NCBI RefSeq assembly: GCF_964656455.1
Contig: NC_135715.1
Coordinates: 161,912,437-161,976,436 of the forward strand
Origin: Halichoerus grypus
Lineage: Eukaryota > Chordata > Mammalia > Carnivora > Phocidae
DNA: 64,000 bases
Direction of reading: 5' to 3'
Position numbers and translations under genes: made by a program. The notes below the pieces were generated by a model that had not been told where the DNA came from, made no database searches, and saw nothing but the letters and a program-made list of their open reading frames with translations. Numbering within the stretch: position 1 is the first letter of the stretch; each line of letters begins with the position of its first letter. This document shows, piece by piece, positions 22,675 through 34,079 of this stretch.

Positions 22675-22900
22675 AAACTTTTTTTTTTTTTTTTAATAGT
22701 GTGTGTGTGCATGGGCCAGCGACGGCAGTTGGGGGGTGGGAGAGAGGGGCAGAAGGTGAGGGAGAGAGAGAGAGAAGCTTAAGCAGGCTCCACACCCAGC
22801 ACCAAGCCCAACGTGTGGCTCAGTCTCATAACCCTGAGATCATGACCTGAGCTTAAATCAAGAGACAGACACTTAACTGGTTGAGCTACCCAGGCACCCC
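22675..22900 (-). repeat. SINEC, antisense, diverged
   Basis: Body interrupted by a GTGTGTGTGCATGGGCC insertion; ends GAGCTACCCAGGCACCCC. Flanks G(T/G)ACTATACTGT are a likely target-site duplication. Confidence 0.85.
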
Positions 22901-22976
22901 TGGACTATACTGTCTTTTAAAATATTGAAAGTAACTTGTTCTTACCTATACCTAAGGCATATCAACATTTTCTTTT

Positions 22977-23965
22977 TTCTTTTTCTTTTTTGATTTAAAA
23001 AAATTTTTTTAAATTAACATATAATGTAGTATTTGTTTCAGGGGTACGGTGTGTGATTCATCAGTCTTACACAACACCCAGTGCTCACCACAACACATAC
23101 CCTCCCCAGTGTCCATCATGCAGCCACTCCATCCCCCCACCCCCCTCCCCTCCAGCAGCCCTCAGTTTGTTTCCTAAGATTAAGAGTCTTTTATGGTTTG
23201 TCTCCCTCTCTGGTTTCATTTTGTTTCATTTTTTCTTCCCTTCCCCTATGATCCTCTGTTTTGTTTCTTAAATTCTGCATATCCGTGAGATCATATGATA
23301 ATTTAGGTCTTTCTCTGATTGACTTATTTTGCTTAGCATAATACCCTCTAGTTCCATCCACATTGCAAATGGCAAGATTTCATTTTTTTTTTTTTGATGG
23401 CTGCTAATATTCCATTTTGTGTGTGGGGGTGTGTATATATATTTATTTATATATATACACACACCCCCCCACACACACCTCACATCTTCTTTATCCATTC
23501 ATCTGTCAGCGGACATATGGGCTCTTTCCATAGTTTGGCTATTGTGGACATTGCTGCTATAAACATTGGGGTGTAGGTGCCCCTTTGGATCACTGTATCT
23601 TTAGGGTAAATACCTAGTAGTGCAATTGCTGGGACGTAGGGTAGCTCTATTTTCAACTTTTTGAGGAACCTCCATACTGTTTTCCAGAGTGGCTGCACCA
23701 GTTTGCATTCCCACCAATAGTGTAGGAGTGTTCTCCTTTCTCCGCATCCTTGCCAACATCTGTCATTTCCTGATCTGTTAATTTTAGCCGTTCTGACTGG
23801 TGTGAGGAGGTATCTCATTGTGGTTTTGATTTGTATTTCCCTGATGCTGAGTGATGTTGAGCACTTTTTCATGTGACTGTTGGCCATTTGGATGTCTTCT
23901 TTGCGGAAATGTCTGTTCATGTCTTCTGCCCATTTTTTGATTGGATTATTTGTTCTTTGGGTGTT
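22977..23965 (-). mobile_element. Carnivore L1, 5'-truncated, antisense (3' UTR plus ORF2 end)
   Basis: Read on the - strand this is the C-terminal part of L1 ORF2 (about 23,480-23,920: [20 protein letters not shown], then [16 protein letters not shown]) followed by the 3' UTR with the CACCCAGTGCTC motif and a poly(A) (poly-T at about 22,978). Target-site duplication TCAACATTTTCTTTT (22,962-22,976 and 23,966-23,980) proves one truncated insertion of about 1 kb. The ORF is only a fragment, lacking endonuclease and reverse transcriptase, so it is inactive. Confidence 0.93.
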
Positions 23966-24678
23966 TCAACATTTTCTTTTAATTTATAGTCTTGTGACTT
24001 AAATTCAGGCTTATAGGGTTGTCTACTCACATTGAACCAAAGCATTAATTGATCCATACTTCTCTCACAAAATTTCACAACAATTTGCCTCTGTAAAAAA
24101 ATGTAGTTTTGTTTGATATATTTAACTGTTAAATTATTTTTTGTGACATTAAACATTTGCATAGTAGGAAAGAATGGTACTATTTTAATTCATGATATCA
24201 TTGTGAGGTGAATTTATACTTTTTTATTGAATAATTTTGACTTAGGATTTTTGTTAAAATACAAAATTTAAATAGCTTTATATATAAAATTTCAATTTTC
24301 TAGTGAATGAATTTCATTTTAGGGATAAAATATATAAATTTTCTAATTTAGATTTATATTCTTAGAAAAGTAGTAGTGTTTTATGTTAGGATTGAAATTT
24401 TTAAAATTTAAGATACAATTTATAGAAATACAGACATGCTGAAAGTAAAAATTTCATTTTTCAGTGATTTTCAGTTAACGTACTCTATCGATGTGATTGA
24501 AAAGTCTATAAATTAATTACATTTACTACTACAAATCATTAAGATATTAAATTTGAAAAACTTCAACCTGACATGAAACTTCAACTTTAAGCTTTTAAGC
24601 TCCATTTAAAAAGTATCAGTGTTATATTTAGTTAATACATGCACAGTGGTGGGCTTTTCTTAAAAGAATTCACTGTAG

Positions 24679-24803
24679 GTAGGAGTGCCTGACTGGCTCA
24701 TTCGGAACAGCATGCAACTCTAGATCTCAGGGTCTTGAGTTTGAGCTCTGTGTTGGGTGTAGAGATTACTAAAAAAAAAAAAACTTAAAAAATAAAATCT
24801 TAT
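24679..24803 (+). repeat. SINEC short variant, sense (first of three in a row)
   Basis: GTAGGAGTGCCTGACTGGCTCATTCGG…AAAATAAAATCTT. Flanked by AAAAGAATTCA on both sides (24,662 and 24,804). Confidence 0.9.
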
Positions 24804-24814
24804 AAAAGAATTCA

Positions 24815-24995
24815 GGGACGCCTGGGTGGCTCAGTCCGTTAAGCGTCTGCCCTCGGTTCAGGTCATGATCCCAGGGTCCTGGGATTGAGCCCCTCATTGG
24901 GCTCCTTGCTCAGCGGGGAGTCTGCTTCTCCCTCTCCCGCTCCCCCTGCTTGGGTTCTCTCTCTGGCAAATAAATAAATAAAATCTTAAAAAAAA
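24815..24995 (+). repeat. SINEC, sense (second of three)
   Basis: GGGACGCCTGGGTGGCTCAGTCCG…AATAAATAAATAAAATCTTAAAAAAAAAATTC. Separated from the next copy by AATTC only. Confidence 0.93.
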
Positions 24996-25000
24996 AATTC

Positions 25001-25210
25001 GGGCGCCTGGGTGGCTCAGTCGTTATGCATCTGCCTTCAGCTCAGGTCATGAACCCAGGGTCCTGGGATCGAGCCCCGCTTTGGGCTCCCTGCTCCGCGG
25101 GAAGCCTGCTTCTCCCTCTCCTGCTCCCCCTGCTTGTGTTCCCGCTCTCACTGTGTCTCTCTCTGTCAAATAAATAAATAAAATCTTTTTTTTGAATAAA
25201 TCTTAAAAAT
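25001..25210 (+). repeat. SINEC, sense (third of three)
   Basis: GGGCGCCTGGGTGGCTCAGTCG…AATAAATAAATAAAATC, then a degenerate tail. The original flank resumes as AAAATTCACTGTAG at 25,211, matching 24,665-24,678 left of the first copy. Confidence 0.93.
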
Positions 25211-25309
25211 AAAATTCACTGTAGTCCAATTAACTAGTTATTGGGTATCTGCTGTATACAGATGTTATTTACTATCATTTTATCTCTTGAATTGTGTATT
25301 TTCCTCTTT

Positions 25310-25460
25310 CTTTTTAAAAATTTTTTAAAATAAACTTCATTTTTTAGAGCAGTTTTAGATTCATAGCAAAATTGAACTGAAAGTACAGAGAGTTCCTTTG
25401 TATTTCCTGTCCCTACATATGTACAGCCTTTCCTGCTATTAGCATCCCATACCGCAGTGG
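25310..25460 (-). repeat. Old L1M 3' fragment, antisense
   Basis: TTTTTTAGAGCAGTTTTAGATTCATAGCAAAATTGAACTGAAAGTACAGAGAGTTCC matches the antisense 3' end that also begins the large L1 at about 42,955. Confidence 0.65.
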
Positions 25461-27149
25461 TATGTTTGATCACTTGACTGATTTCCCAAAAACACCTGAG
25501 CCAGACATTTCTTTACCTTTCCACCATGTGTGAAACTCCAAGGTAAACACAAAATTAATGAGCAAGTCATGTTTTACCTAACATTTGAACATTTCAGATG
25601 TTGGCTTTTTCAAGTCTTGCTAAGTTTAACTGTGAATTTTCTATACTATGTTGATCAAACCTGGAACTTAGTTATCTGAATGACGAGTTTTTTATTGTAA
25701 TTTAAGAAATACCTAAAGTAAAATATGAAATCTGCTCTCTAGGGATTAGTGTATTCTAAGCCTATTTTTTATGTAGACCTCTATATGAATATTGCTTTTT
25801 CATCTATGTTAAGATGACTTCCAAACCTTTCAAGATGTGACAGGCTTTTCATCAAAATTTTGTCTCTTTTATCTGTTTGACTGACTTCATCTATGGGCAT
25901 GCTTTTCCAACTAGAGTCAGTTTCCCATTTAGATTGTAGGCTTAGATGTGAGACCTTAGGGAAGATGAATGAAGTCATCAGGGATTGATTAAAGAGATAG
26001 CTTTGTTCAAGGTTTTAAAGAATGGATTGTAGTTTAAGAGCCACAGAATATGTTCCAGGCACATAGAAATCCTGACCAAAAGTACAAAGGAAAAGTGACC
26101 TTAATTTAGACTTTCTGTTTGGTAATAAATTAGGCTAGGTTGTTGGACCAACCTTTCTGAAAATTAGAATTCTGAATAAAATTTAAGAAATATCTTGATA
26201 TCATTGAGAAGCTGGCAAGATGATGGTAAGGCTTTATGAGGCTAAATCTTAGTGGAAACAGGAATTTAGGTAGATGGAGAATGGAAGCTACTTTTTCTGG
26301 TGAACTTGAGCTTTTGTTTTCATGGTCTTGTGGATGGAAGGAGGAAGTCAAAGCTAAGGGACTAATCAGAGTGAGAAGTCTTAATAGATTTTCTCTTATG
26401 ATCCCCAGAGGTGTACACCTGTGGGGTAAAGATCAACTGGGAACAGACCCACCTCATCTTTCATCTTTACTTGGGGACTCCAAGGGAAAATGGCTTTGTG
26501 TTAAGCAGAGCCAAAAGGTGAAAAGTTCCTGAGAGGATGGTACCACCAGTTGATTCTTTCATAAATTTGCAAATCAATTTTACCTTTCGTTGTAGGGAAA
26601 GTCCAGAAAGACCCAGGTCATGCAGACTAGTCTGGTGCTTGGTACAAGCAAATGCAATCCTTCTGGAAGAAGAAACTTCAGATACCAAGTATTTTTTCAA
26701 ATTGCAGCTTAATACTTTAATTCATGATGTATGAATCAACCATACCAGACTTTCATTGCCTTGGAATTTCTTTCATCTTTTCCAAGCGATTTGATAGGTT
26801 CTCTTGTCTTTATTTGCACTGATTGGCATTGGTAGGTAATTCTTTTGCATGTATTTCAGTTTTCCTCTTTTGAGGGTCTCCCATTGTCAGTTTTGTAAAG
26901 CACTTAGCTGTTGCCTTGCCATAAAACATAAAATCATGATTATTTCTACAGTAACAAATAGTTGTGTCATTAATGTCAAATTATACCCTACTGCTCTGTT
27001 TTCATGTCTTTTTTGTGTACACAATAACTTCATTTTATTGCCTAATCATCGTATAATTTTTCGAACATTTTGAACAGCGATTAAACTCAACATGTGGTAG
27101 TACTTTGTGCATAAATCTAGTGAAAGGATATCAATATGAAACAGCTGTT

Positions 27150-28350
27150 ACCAGGTTTGCACAGGCATTGACAGATAGAATAGGTCTTAACAGCAGCCTC
27201 TCTGAGAGCAATTGTAAGATGCATTTTGATTTCAAAGATACCAAAATTTAAAAAACAAAACAAGTTAGAAACAGAGAAATATGATATAAAAAGTGAACTA
27301 GCAGTTTTAAAAAAGAAATAGAATATCTAGAAATAGGGGGAAAACCCAATAATGATATTTAAAAACCAATAAATGTGGTTGATAGGAGTTTAGACAGCAG
27401 AAGAGAATTAGAGAATTGGAAGGGAGATAAGTCCTTTTTACAATATAAGCTAGGAGTCAAAGAAATGGAAAATATGGAAGGAAGGTTAAGAGATATGAAG
27501 GCTAGTGTGAAAAGGCTTAATACATGTTTAATTGGACTCTGAAAAGGACAGGAAAGGAAGAATGAAACAAATGTAATATTTGAAGAGATTACAGGTGAGA
27601 GTGTTCCAAGATTAATGAAAGTCCACTGAATTTCAAGCAGAATAAGTAAAACTAATTCCATACCAAGTTACATTGTAGTGAAATTGTAGTGGTTTTGCAG
27701 AAAATCAAAGAGAAAGAAAAATCTTAAAAGCTGCAGAGGAAAAAAGATTATCTTCAAAGGGATGACAGATTAATAGCTGATTTTTCAGTAATAACGACAG
27801 AAGGGAAAAGGTTGACATCTTTAAAGAAAAGACTTACCTATCTATTATTTCCAACCAAATGAAATTTTTTCCAAGAGTAAAGTGAAATAAAGCCATGTTC
27901 AGCAAAACAAAACAGTTCAATTCACCAGGAAAATATAACAATTTTAAATTTGTGTATACCTCATAGTCTCAAAATAAACACAGAGAAATGAACATATGAC
28001 AATTTTAAGGGTTTTTTTCTATCTAACTTGCCTTAGTAGTTTAAAAAAAATGTCAATAATTGATAGAATGAATAGACAAAAAGGTCAGTAAAGATACAGA
28101 AGACTCAAACAATAGAATTGACAAACTTGATGTTAGGGATTTATGTAGAATACTATATTCAACATACAGTCCTTTGAAAGCACACATTTACAAAAATGAT
28201 ATAACAGCAAATTTCAACAAATTTCTAATGATCAAAATAATAGATTATGTTTAACAATGACAATGAAGGAAGAAATCAATAGCAAAAAGATTAAAAATGA
28301 ATGTTTGGAGGCCATGAAATACCCTTTTAAATAAACCTTTGATTAAAGAA
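27150..28350 (+). mobile_element. Old L1M/HAL1-like fragment, sense, highly decayed
   Basis: Purine-rich sequence with L1-like stretches (AAGCTGCAGAGGAAAAAAGATTATC, CTCAAACAATAGAATTGACAAACTTGATG, AATGAAGGAAGAAATCAATAGCAAAAAG). A related patch lies at about 30,635-30,720. No usable frame remains. Confidence 0.5.
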
Positions 28351-28373
28351 CAAGTAATAAAAATTAGAATTCT

Positions 28374-28576
28374 GAGGGGCATTGTGTGGCTCAGTCAATT
28401 AAGTGTCCGACTCTTGATTTTGGCTCAGGTTATGATCTCATGGTTGTGAGATGGAGCCCGGAGTCAGGCTCCGCGCTGGGCATGGAGCCTGCTCTCCCTC
28501 TCCCTCTGTCCCTCCTCCACCTCTCTCTCTGAAATAAATAAGTAGATAAATAAATTAATAAATACATTAATTAATC
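28374..28576 (+). repeat. SINEC, sense
   Basis: GGGGCATTGTGTGGCTCAGTCAATTAAG…CTCTGAAATAAATAAGTAGATAAATAAATTAATAAAT. Target-site duplication AATTAGAATT. Confidence 0.92.
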
Positions 28577-28687
28577 AATTAGAATTTGGGGGGACCTGAA
28601 TGATAAAAGTACTGCAATTTTAGAACTTGATGGGAAGTGGCTACACATTACTTAGGAAAATTTATCACTCTAAATACTTAATGTTTA

Positions 28688-28878
28688 GGGGCGCCTGGGT
28701 GGCTCAGTTGGTTAAGCATCTGTCTTTGGCTCAGGTCATGGTCCCACGGTCCTGGAATCAAGTCCTGCATCGGGCTTCTTGCTCAGCGGGAATCCTGCTT
28801 CTTCCTCTGCCTGCTGTTCCCCCTGCTCGTGCTCTCTCTGTCAAATAAATAAATAAAACCTTAAAAAAATAAATAAAT
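28688..28878 (+). repeat. SINEC, sense
   Basis: GGGGCGCCTGGGTGGCTCAGTTGG…AATAAATAAATAAAACCTTAAAA, flanked by ATGTTTA. Confidence 0.93.
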
Positions 28879-28924
28879 ATGTTTAAAAAAAGGCTAAAAA
28901 TTAGTGAACTAGATAGACATTTGT

Positions 28925-29610
28925 GGTCACCAGCCTTTAAGATCCTCACATCCTGGGTGCCTGGGTGGCTCAGTTGGTTAAGCGACTGCCTTCAGCTCAG
29001 GTCATGATCCTGGAGTCCCGGGATCGAGTCCCGCATCAGGCTCCCTGCTCAGCAGGGAGTCTGCTTCTCCCTCTGACCCTCCCCCCTCTCATGCTCTCTC
29101 TCTGTCTCATTCTTTCTCTCTCAAATAAATAAAATCTTTAAAAAAAAAAAAGATCTTCACATCCTGGTATTCATACCCTTTTACAGTCCTCTCCTACATT
29201 GTACCAGGGTTCTTTTGTGACCATAGAATTTGGCAGAAGCGATGGTATATCATTTCCGAAATTAGAAAAGACACTCTTGTTTTCATCTCGGTTACTCCTT
29301 TTTTTCTTGGATCATTGATTTGGTGAAGCGAGCTGCTATGTTGTATGCAGCCCAGTGGAGAGCCCCATGTTATGAAGAACTGAAGCCTTGCCAGCCACCA
29401 ACCACATGAGTGAGGTTGAAAGTAGTTCTTCCAGCCCAGTCAAGCTTTGCTATGACTGCAGCCCTACTTGACATCTTCACTATGATGAAGGCTCAGAAAT
29501 TCTGAGCTGGTTTTGAATTCATCACCCAAAAAACTGATAAAATATTTGTTGTTTAAGCTTCTATATTTAATTTATTTAATTTGTTATACAGAAATAGATC
29601 ATTAATATGC
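28925..29610 (+). mobile_element. MaLR-type LTR (MLT1 class), sense, split by a SINEC
   Basis: After the SINEC: ATTCATACCCTTTTACAGTCCTCTCCTACATTGTACCAGGG, ATAGAATTTGGCAGAAGCGATGG, GCAGCCCAGTGGAGAGCCCCATGT, GCCACCAACCACATGAGTGAG and AATATTTGTTGTTTAAGCTTC, all in MLT1 order. Confidence 0.65.
28957..29150 (+). repeat. SINEC, sense, inserted in a MaLR LTR
   Basis: GTGCCTGGGTGGCTCAGTTGG…CAAATAAATAAAATCTTT. Target-site duplication AGATC(C/T)TCACATCCTGG (28,940-28,956, 29,151-29,167). Confidence 0.95.
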
Positions 29611-31150
29611 CATCCATTTCAAGAAGACAAGAATAAACCCAAAGAAAGTATAGTGAGGGAAAATAAAGTTTTTTTTAATGTGAAAATTCTCAAATTTATT
29701 GTTTTTTTTTCAGTTGTTGCCGGAAATACACATATATAAGAAGGCTGATGTGTATTGAGTATATTTAATTTTAATAAAGCATTATATAACATCTTGGGAT
29801 GAATGGCATGAATATCTGGATATAATCTTAATTAGGACTGTGGAAGTGAGATTGAGAGTATGTTAATAGTGGTTTCTTTTGCAAATATTTCTAGTAGTCA
29901 TGGTGACATAAGAAAATTGTAAGGTTTATTGCAAAAATTACTCATAAAATACTGGTTGTAGAAAATGATCAGTAGCTTTAACATCACAAAAGAGATAACT
30001 CGATATGTACCTTCTGAAGGACATGTTAGCAACACCTATTAAGTATTTTTTTGCCAAAAAAACCCCAGAAGAACCTAATTTTGATAGTCTCTAGATCTAC
30101 TAATTAATTAGAAATATAGAGGACTGAGGAACATGTTAAATGACATAAGAACATGCAGTCAGCAAAATCCTGATGTGAGAAATACTACCTTATAAATGAT
30201 CCAGTGTCTTCAACAAATAAATTAGGACAAAAAAAATAAAATTAATAGAAACCTATGGGTTTAAATAGACCTAAAAAATACATCAACCAAATGCAACTTG
30301 TGGACTTTATTGGGTCCTAATCTTATCACACAGTTAAAAAAGAAGGGCATTTGAACACTGACCGATTTTAAGGAACTAATTTTTTCAGATGTGATAATAC
30401 TGTCATATTTTTAAAAGATACCTTTTGGGGATATGTATTGAAATATTTGTGGATGAAAGGATATATCTGGGTTTGCTTCAAAATAATATAGTTGAAGATG
30501 GGGATACAGGTGAAAGAATATTGGTCATGCATGATTTGGTAGTTGTTAAAGCTGAGTCATTCTATTCTCATTCTCTCTACTTCTAAGTATGTTTGAAATT
30601 GTTCAGTAACATGCTTTTGGAAAGAGCACAAATTAATAAACATAATGGAAAAGATCAACCAAATAAAAAGTTGTTTCTTTGATAAAAACTAATGGAATTG
30701 AGTCAGGAAGATAAGGTTTGTGATTATATACGTTTTGAAAATTTCACCTTAGAAACACCACTTCCAGTGCCATTCACAAGGCATATTTCATCTTCAAGAT
30801 AATATATTGTTAAAAATCTCATTTAACCTAACTAGTGCTTCTCAAACTTGATTAAACACAGCCATCCTTCTTTTTCTTCTTTTTTTCTCTAACTTCACAT
30901 CATACTTGTCATCCAAGTAAACAATGTCCCTAAGTACTTGCTCAGGAAATGCTGACTTCTCCAGGTTTATCTATTTATTTAATGGGACCAAATATTGTAC
31001 ATCTTTGAAAATATCTTGCTATTTTCTGTCTGGAATTCCCCTCTTAACCTCCTCTGTCCTTGAATGTATCTGCTTATGATCTGTGAAAACTTTTAAGTGC
31101 CTCTGCTCTTCAGTTATTTCTGATTTTGACAGTAACTCACTTTTTATTCT

Positions 31151-31269
31151 TTTTTTTTTTTTTTTTAAGATTTTATTTTTAAGGAATCTCTACCCCCAAC
31201 CTGGGGCTTGAACTCACAACCCCAAGATCAAGAGTTGCATACTCTACCGACTGAGCCAGCTAGGCTTCC
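31151..31269 (-). repeat. SINEC short variant, antisense
   Basis: TTTTTAAGATTTTATTTTTAAGGAATCTCTACCCCCAACCTGGGG…GACTGAGCCAGCTAGGCTTCCC, flanked by CTTTTTATT. Confidence 0.92.
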
Positions 31270-31954
31270 CCCTTTTTATTATTTCTATACTTTTTACAAC
31301 TGCTTTACTTCTTATGTTGTTGTGCATTTATTTGTTTATGCCTCTCTTCTATTGAACAGTGAGCACTTTGAGGATGAGATTATAGGGTTTTTGTTTTTTT
31401 TTTAGGTAAAATTGACTTAAGATTACGTTTTAGTTGTTGTCATAGCTGTAGAGTCTAGTACTGTTCTTGATTGTTATGTGGTTGGTATGTACTTATTAAA
31501 TGTTTTTTGAGGTAGCTAGGTTCTGTCAGAAAAACCTGAGGGCTGACTTGAGAGATGAATTACCATTAATAATTATGTTTCCATTGAGGGGAGATTTATC
31601 TTCTTTTGGTAGGAATTAGAAACTATATTATGAATATAATGGACTTAAATGAACTTTTATAAATGCAACTCATATGTAAGTTGGGAACTGCCCAATATTG
31701 GTTGAAATATGTATATGTATTTAAAAATTTATAGTTTTAAAACTTGAAGGACTGTTACATCCTAAATATTGCATGGAGGAAGTAAGGTGTTCCCCTATTC
31801 TTACCTGTAACCGCACCCCTTAAGAACTACGTGAAATTATATGGATCTCTTAATTCCATTACCCACTAATGCCTCCCACCAGGGGAATGGGTGTTAAGAG
31901 AAGGTAAAAGCCTTCTGTGCATTAATGTAATTTAAATATTCACATTTGGCTAGT

Positions 31955-32150
31955 GGTCACTGTATTGGGCAGTGTTTAAACTTCATCCTGTGGTAATGGG
32001 GGCCATTGAGGGTATTTGAACAGGAGGGAAGAAATGATTAGATTAAAATTTAACAAATTCCATTAGTAGCTGTATATAGGGAGGATAAATTGAAGCTATA
32101 AAGACCAGTAGAGAACTATATAACAGTTCAAATGAAAGACTATTTTAAAC
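31955..32150 (-). repeat. Old L2-like repeat fragment, antisense
   Basis: CATTGAGGGTATTTGAACAGGAGGGAAGAAATGATTAGATT … CAGTAGAGAACTATATAACAG corresponds to the last third of the repeat at 10,736-11,165 (GGAGGGTTTTTAGCAGAGGAGTGACAT…). Confidence 0.45.
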
Positions 32151-32264
32151 AATGGCACATGATTGGATGAATATTTGATTTTGTAATTATTTCATAAGTG
32201 CTTATTTTATTACATTGAATCATGACCAACTTGATGGCAGAGTCTATATCTTAATGGTAACCAA

Positions 32265-32425
32265 CGTGTTTTGAGTAATTGCTAAATGACAGGCATTGTT
32301 GAATGTCTTACGTATGTTATCTCATTTCGTGCTCTCAACACCCTATGAGGTAGGAAATAATATAGATGAAGAACAAATTGGAGAAATCAAGTAACATGGC
32401 CAAAGTTACACAGATAGTAAATGCA
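32265..32425 (-). repeat. MIR-like, antisense
   Basis: ATGTTATCTCATTTCGTGCTCTCAACACCCTATGAGGTAGG…AACATGGCCAAAGTTACACAGATAGTAAATG. Confidence 0.75.
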
Positions 32426-32574
32426 AAGAGATTTAAAAAGAAGAGAATACAATTAAAATCATATGTCAAGGGGGATCATGAAATATTTAAATATGTTTGT
32501 TGCATAGATTATTCCTGTTTTATGGGAGTTTCCTAATTTTGGCACATAGTAGGTTATAAAAATAAAATTAATTC

Positions 32575-32790
32575 TTGAGCATATCCTCTGTGCTAGGAAT
32601 TATTCTAAGCCCTTGACATATATTAGATTATTTAATTTTTATAACGGCCATGTAAGAAAGGTACTATCATTATATTCATTTTTATAGAGGAAAAGACTGA
32701 TAGCAAAGATAGGATGACTTGTTCAAGAAAGTGGCAAAGCAAGTATTAGAGTCCACGTAATTTGGCCCCAGTGCTCCTGCAGTACGTAAT
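32575..32790 (-). repeat. MIR-like, antisense
   Basis: TGTGCTAGGAATTATTCTAAGCCCTTGACATATATTAG…TTTATAGAGGAAAAGACTGA…GACTTGTTCAAGAAAGTGGC…TGGCCCCAGTGCTCCTGC. A second antisense MIR about 150 bases after the first. Confidence 0.7.
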
Positions 32791-33094
32791 ACATTTATGT
32801 GTTATGTTAATAAATAGTGTACAAATGGAAAAATAGATCATACTGTGGTGTTTCAGTATACCAAACTCTTAACCGTGAAAGTGACTAAACTTGAGATTTA
32901 ATTAATATGGTTTCTGGGTACGTGGAGATCTTTCTTTTTATGGTTTTTGGCAGTAAAGTGTAGATTCTCTAAGAATTTTGTCAGGCTGTGTAGAATGTGG
33001 TTGTTTTGTGTATTAAATTGTATACGGCCTTGAGTTTACTGACCCTGATAACTCTTTTTCCTCTATTTGCTCACTAGAGCTGTGCTTATAGTTC

Positions 33095-33350
33095 AAAGAC
33101 AGTATAGTGTAGTAGAAGGACCACAGTTGGATTCATATATCTTGCATTTTAATCCCAGCACTATCAATAACTAACTGTGTGACTGGACAAGTTATATATT
33201 CTAGAACATCCCTTTTCTAACCTACAAAATGGGGAAATGAAACCTCTGGATAGATGTAAGGAGTAAATAGAATGATACATATTATTTAAAAATGCTTGCT
33301 GTAGTACTTAGCACATGGCATATGCTCAAAAAACTGCAACTACTTTACTT
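33095..33350 (+). repeat. MIR, near full length
   Basis: AGACAGTATAGTGTAGTAGAAGGACCACAG…, AACTAACTGTGTGACTGGACAAGTTA…, CCTACAAAATGGGGAAATGAAACC…, TAGTACTTAGCACATGGCATATGCTCAA. Confidence 0.85.
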
Positions 33351-34079
33351 CTTACTAAATGAAACATTTCCAGATTTAAGTACCATTTCTTTCCTTATAG
33401 TTGGTCAGCTTCCTAGGAGAACTTGTACCTGCCAACCACTTGGTACCCTGACCTTTAGACTTTGAACCAGATACTGTAGAGTTCCTAAATAAACTATGAG
33501 GAGAAATGCATTAATTCTTTATGGTGTTATGAGACTGTTTTGTGGCTTTATTAAAAGCAAAAATGATAAGGAAAACTCCAGCTACTTGTATTTCTGGATT
33601 CCTATTCTGAGTGGATAAATGAGTAAATGAATACATGAATAATGTGCTAGTTGGAAATGAAAATAGCAAGTAATGGAACCCTTGAGAAAATTTCTCACGT
33701 GAGAAATCTTTTTCTGAAATATTTCCATCTTATTTCTCAGTGATGATGTAGATAGTGGCAATTTACAATCTGATTTTGGAACAGTATATTAATAGAAAAA
33801 ACAAATACACAAAAGGTCAGCAGTCTCTGTACATTCTGGGAACATTCTTTTAGCAATTCTGATTTGTAGTGTAATGCTTTTATTTTAGGGAAATAAATTA
33901 CTTGAGTTCCCTTTATCCAAGTGCAGTGCCTAACCAGTAATATTTAATGACTAAGTAAAACTTCTGAGTGTTGTTGAAATTGACTTCAGTAAAGAACGGT
34001 CAAGGAGAGGAAGGAAATAAATTCGAGCATCATTTTTAACGATGCAGTTTATATTTAAAAAGACATTTCTGAGGAATCA

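Noticed and set aside
23480..23920. 146-codon antisense open frame as a gene
   Set aside because: It is the C-terminus of L1 ORF2 in a 5'-truncated insertion bounded by a target-site duplication.
24679..25210. CRISPR-like or tandem functional array
   Set aside because: The repeated units are three SINECs with A-tails and target duplications in a mammalian intron.
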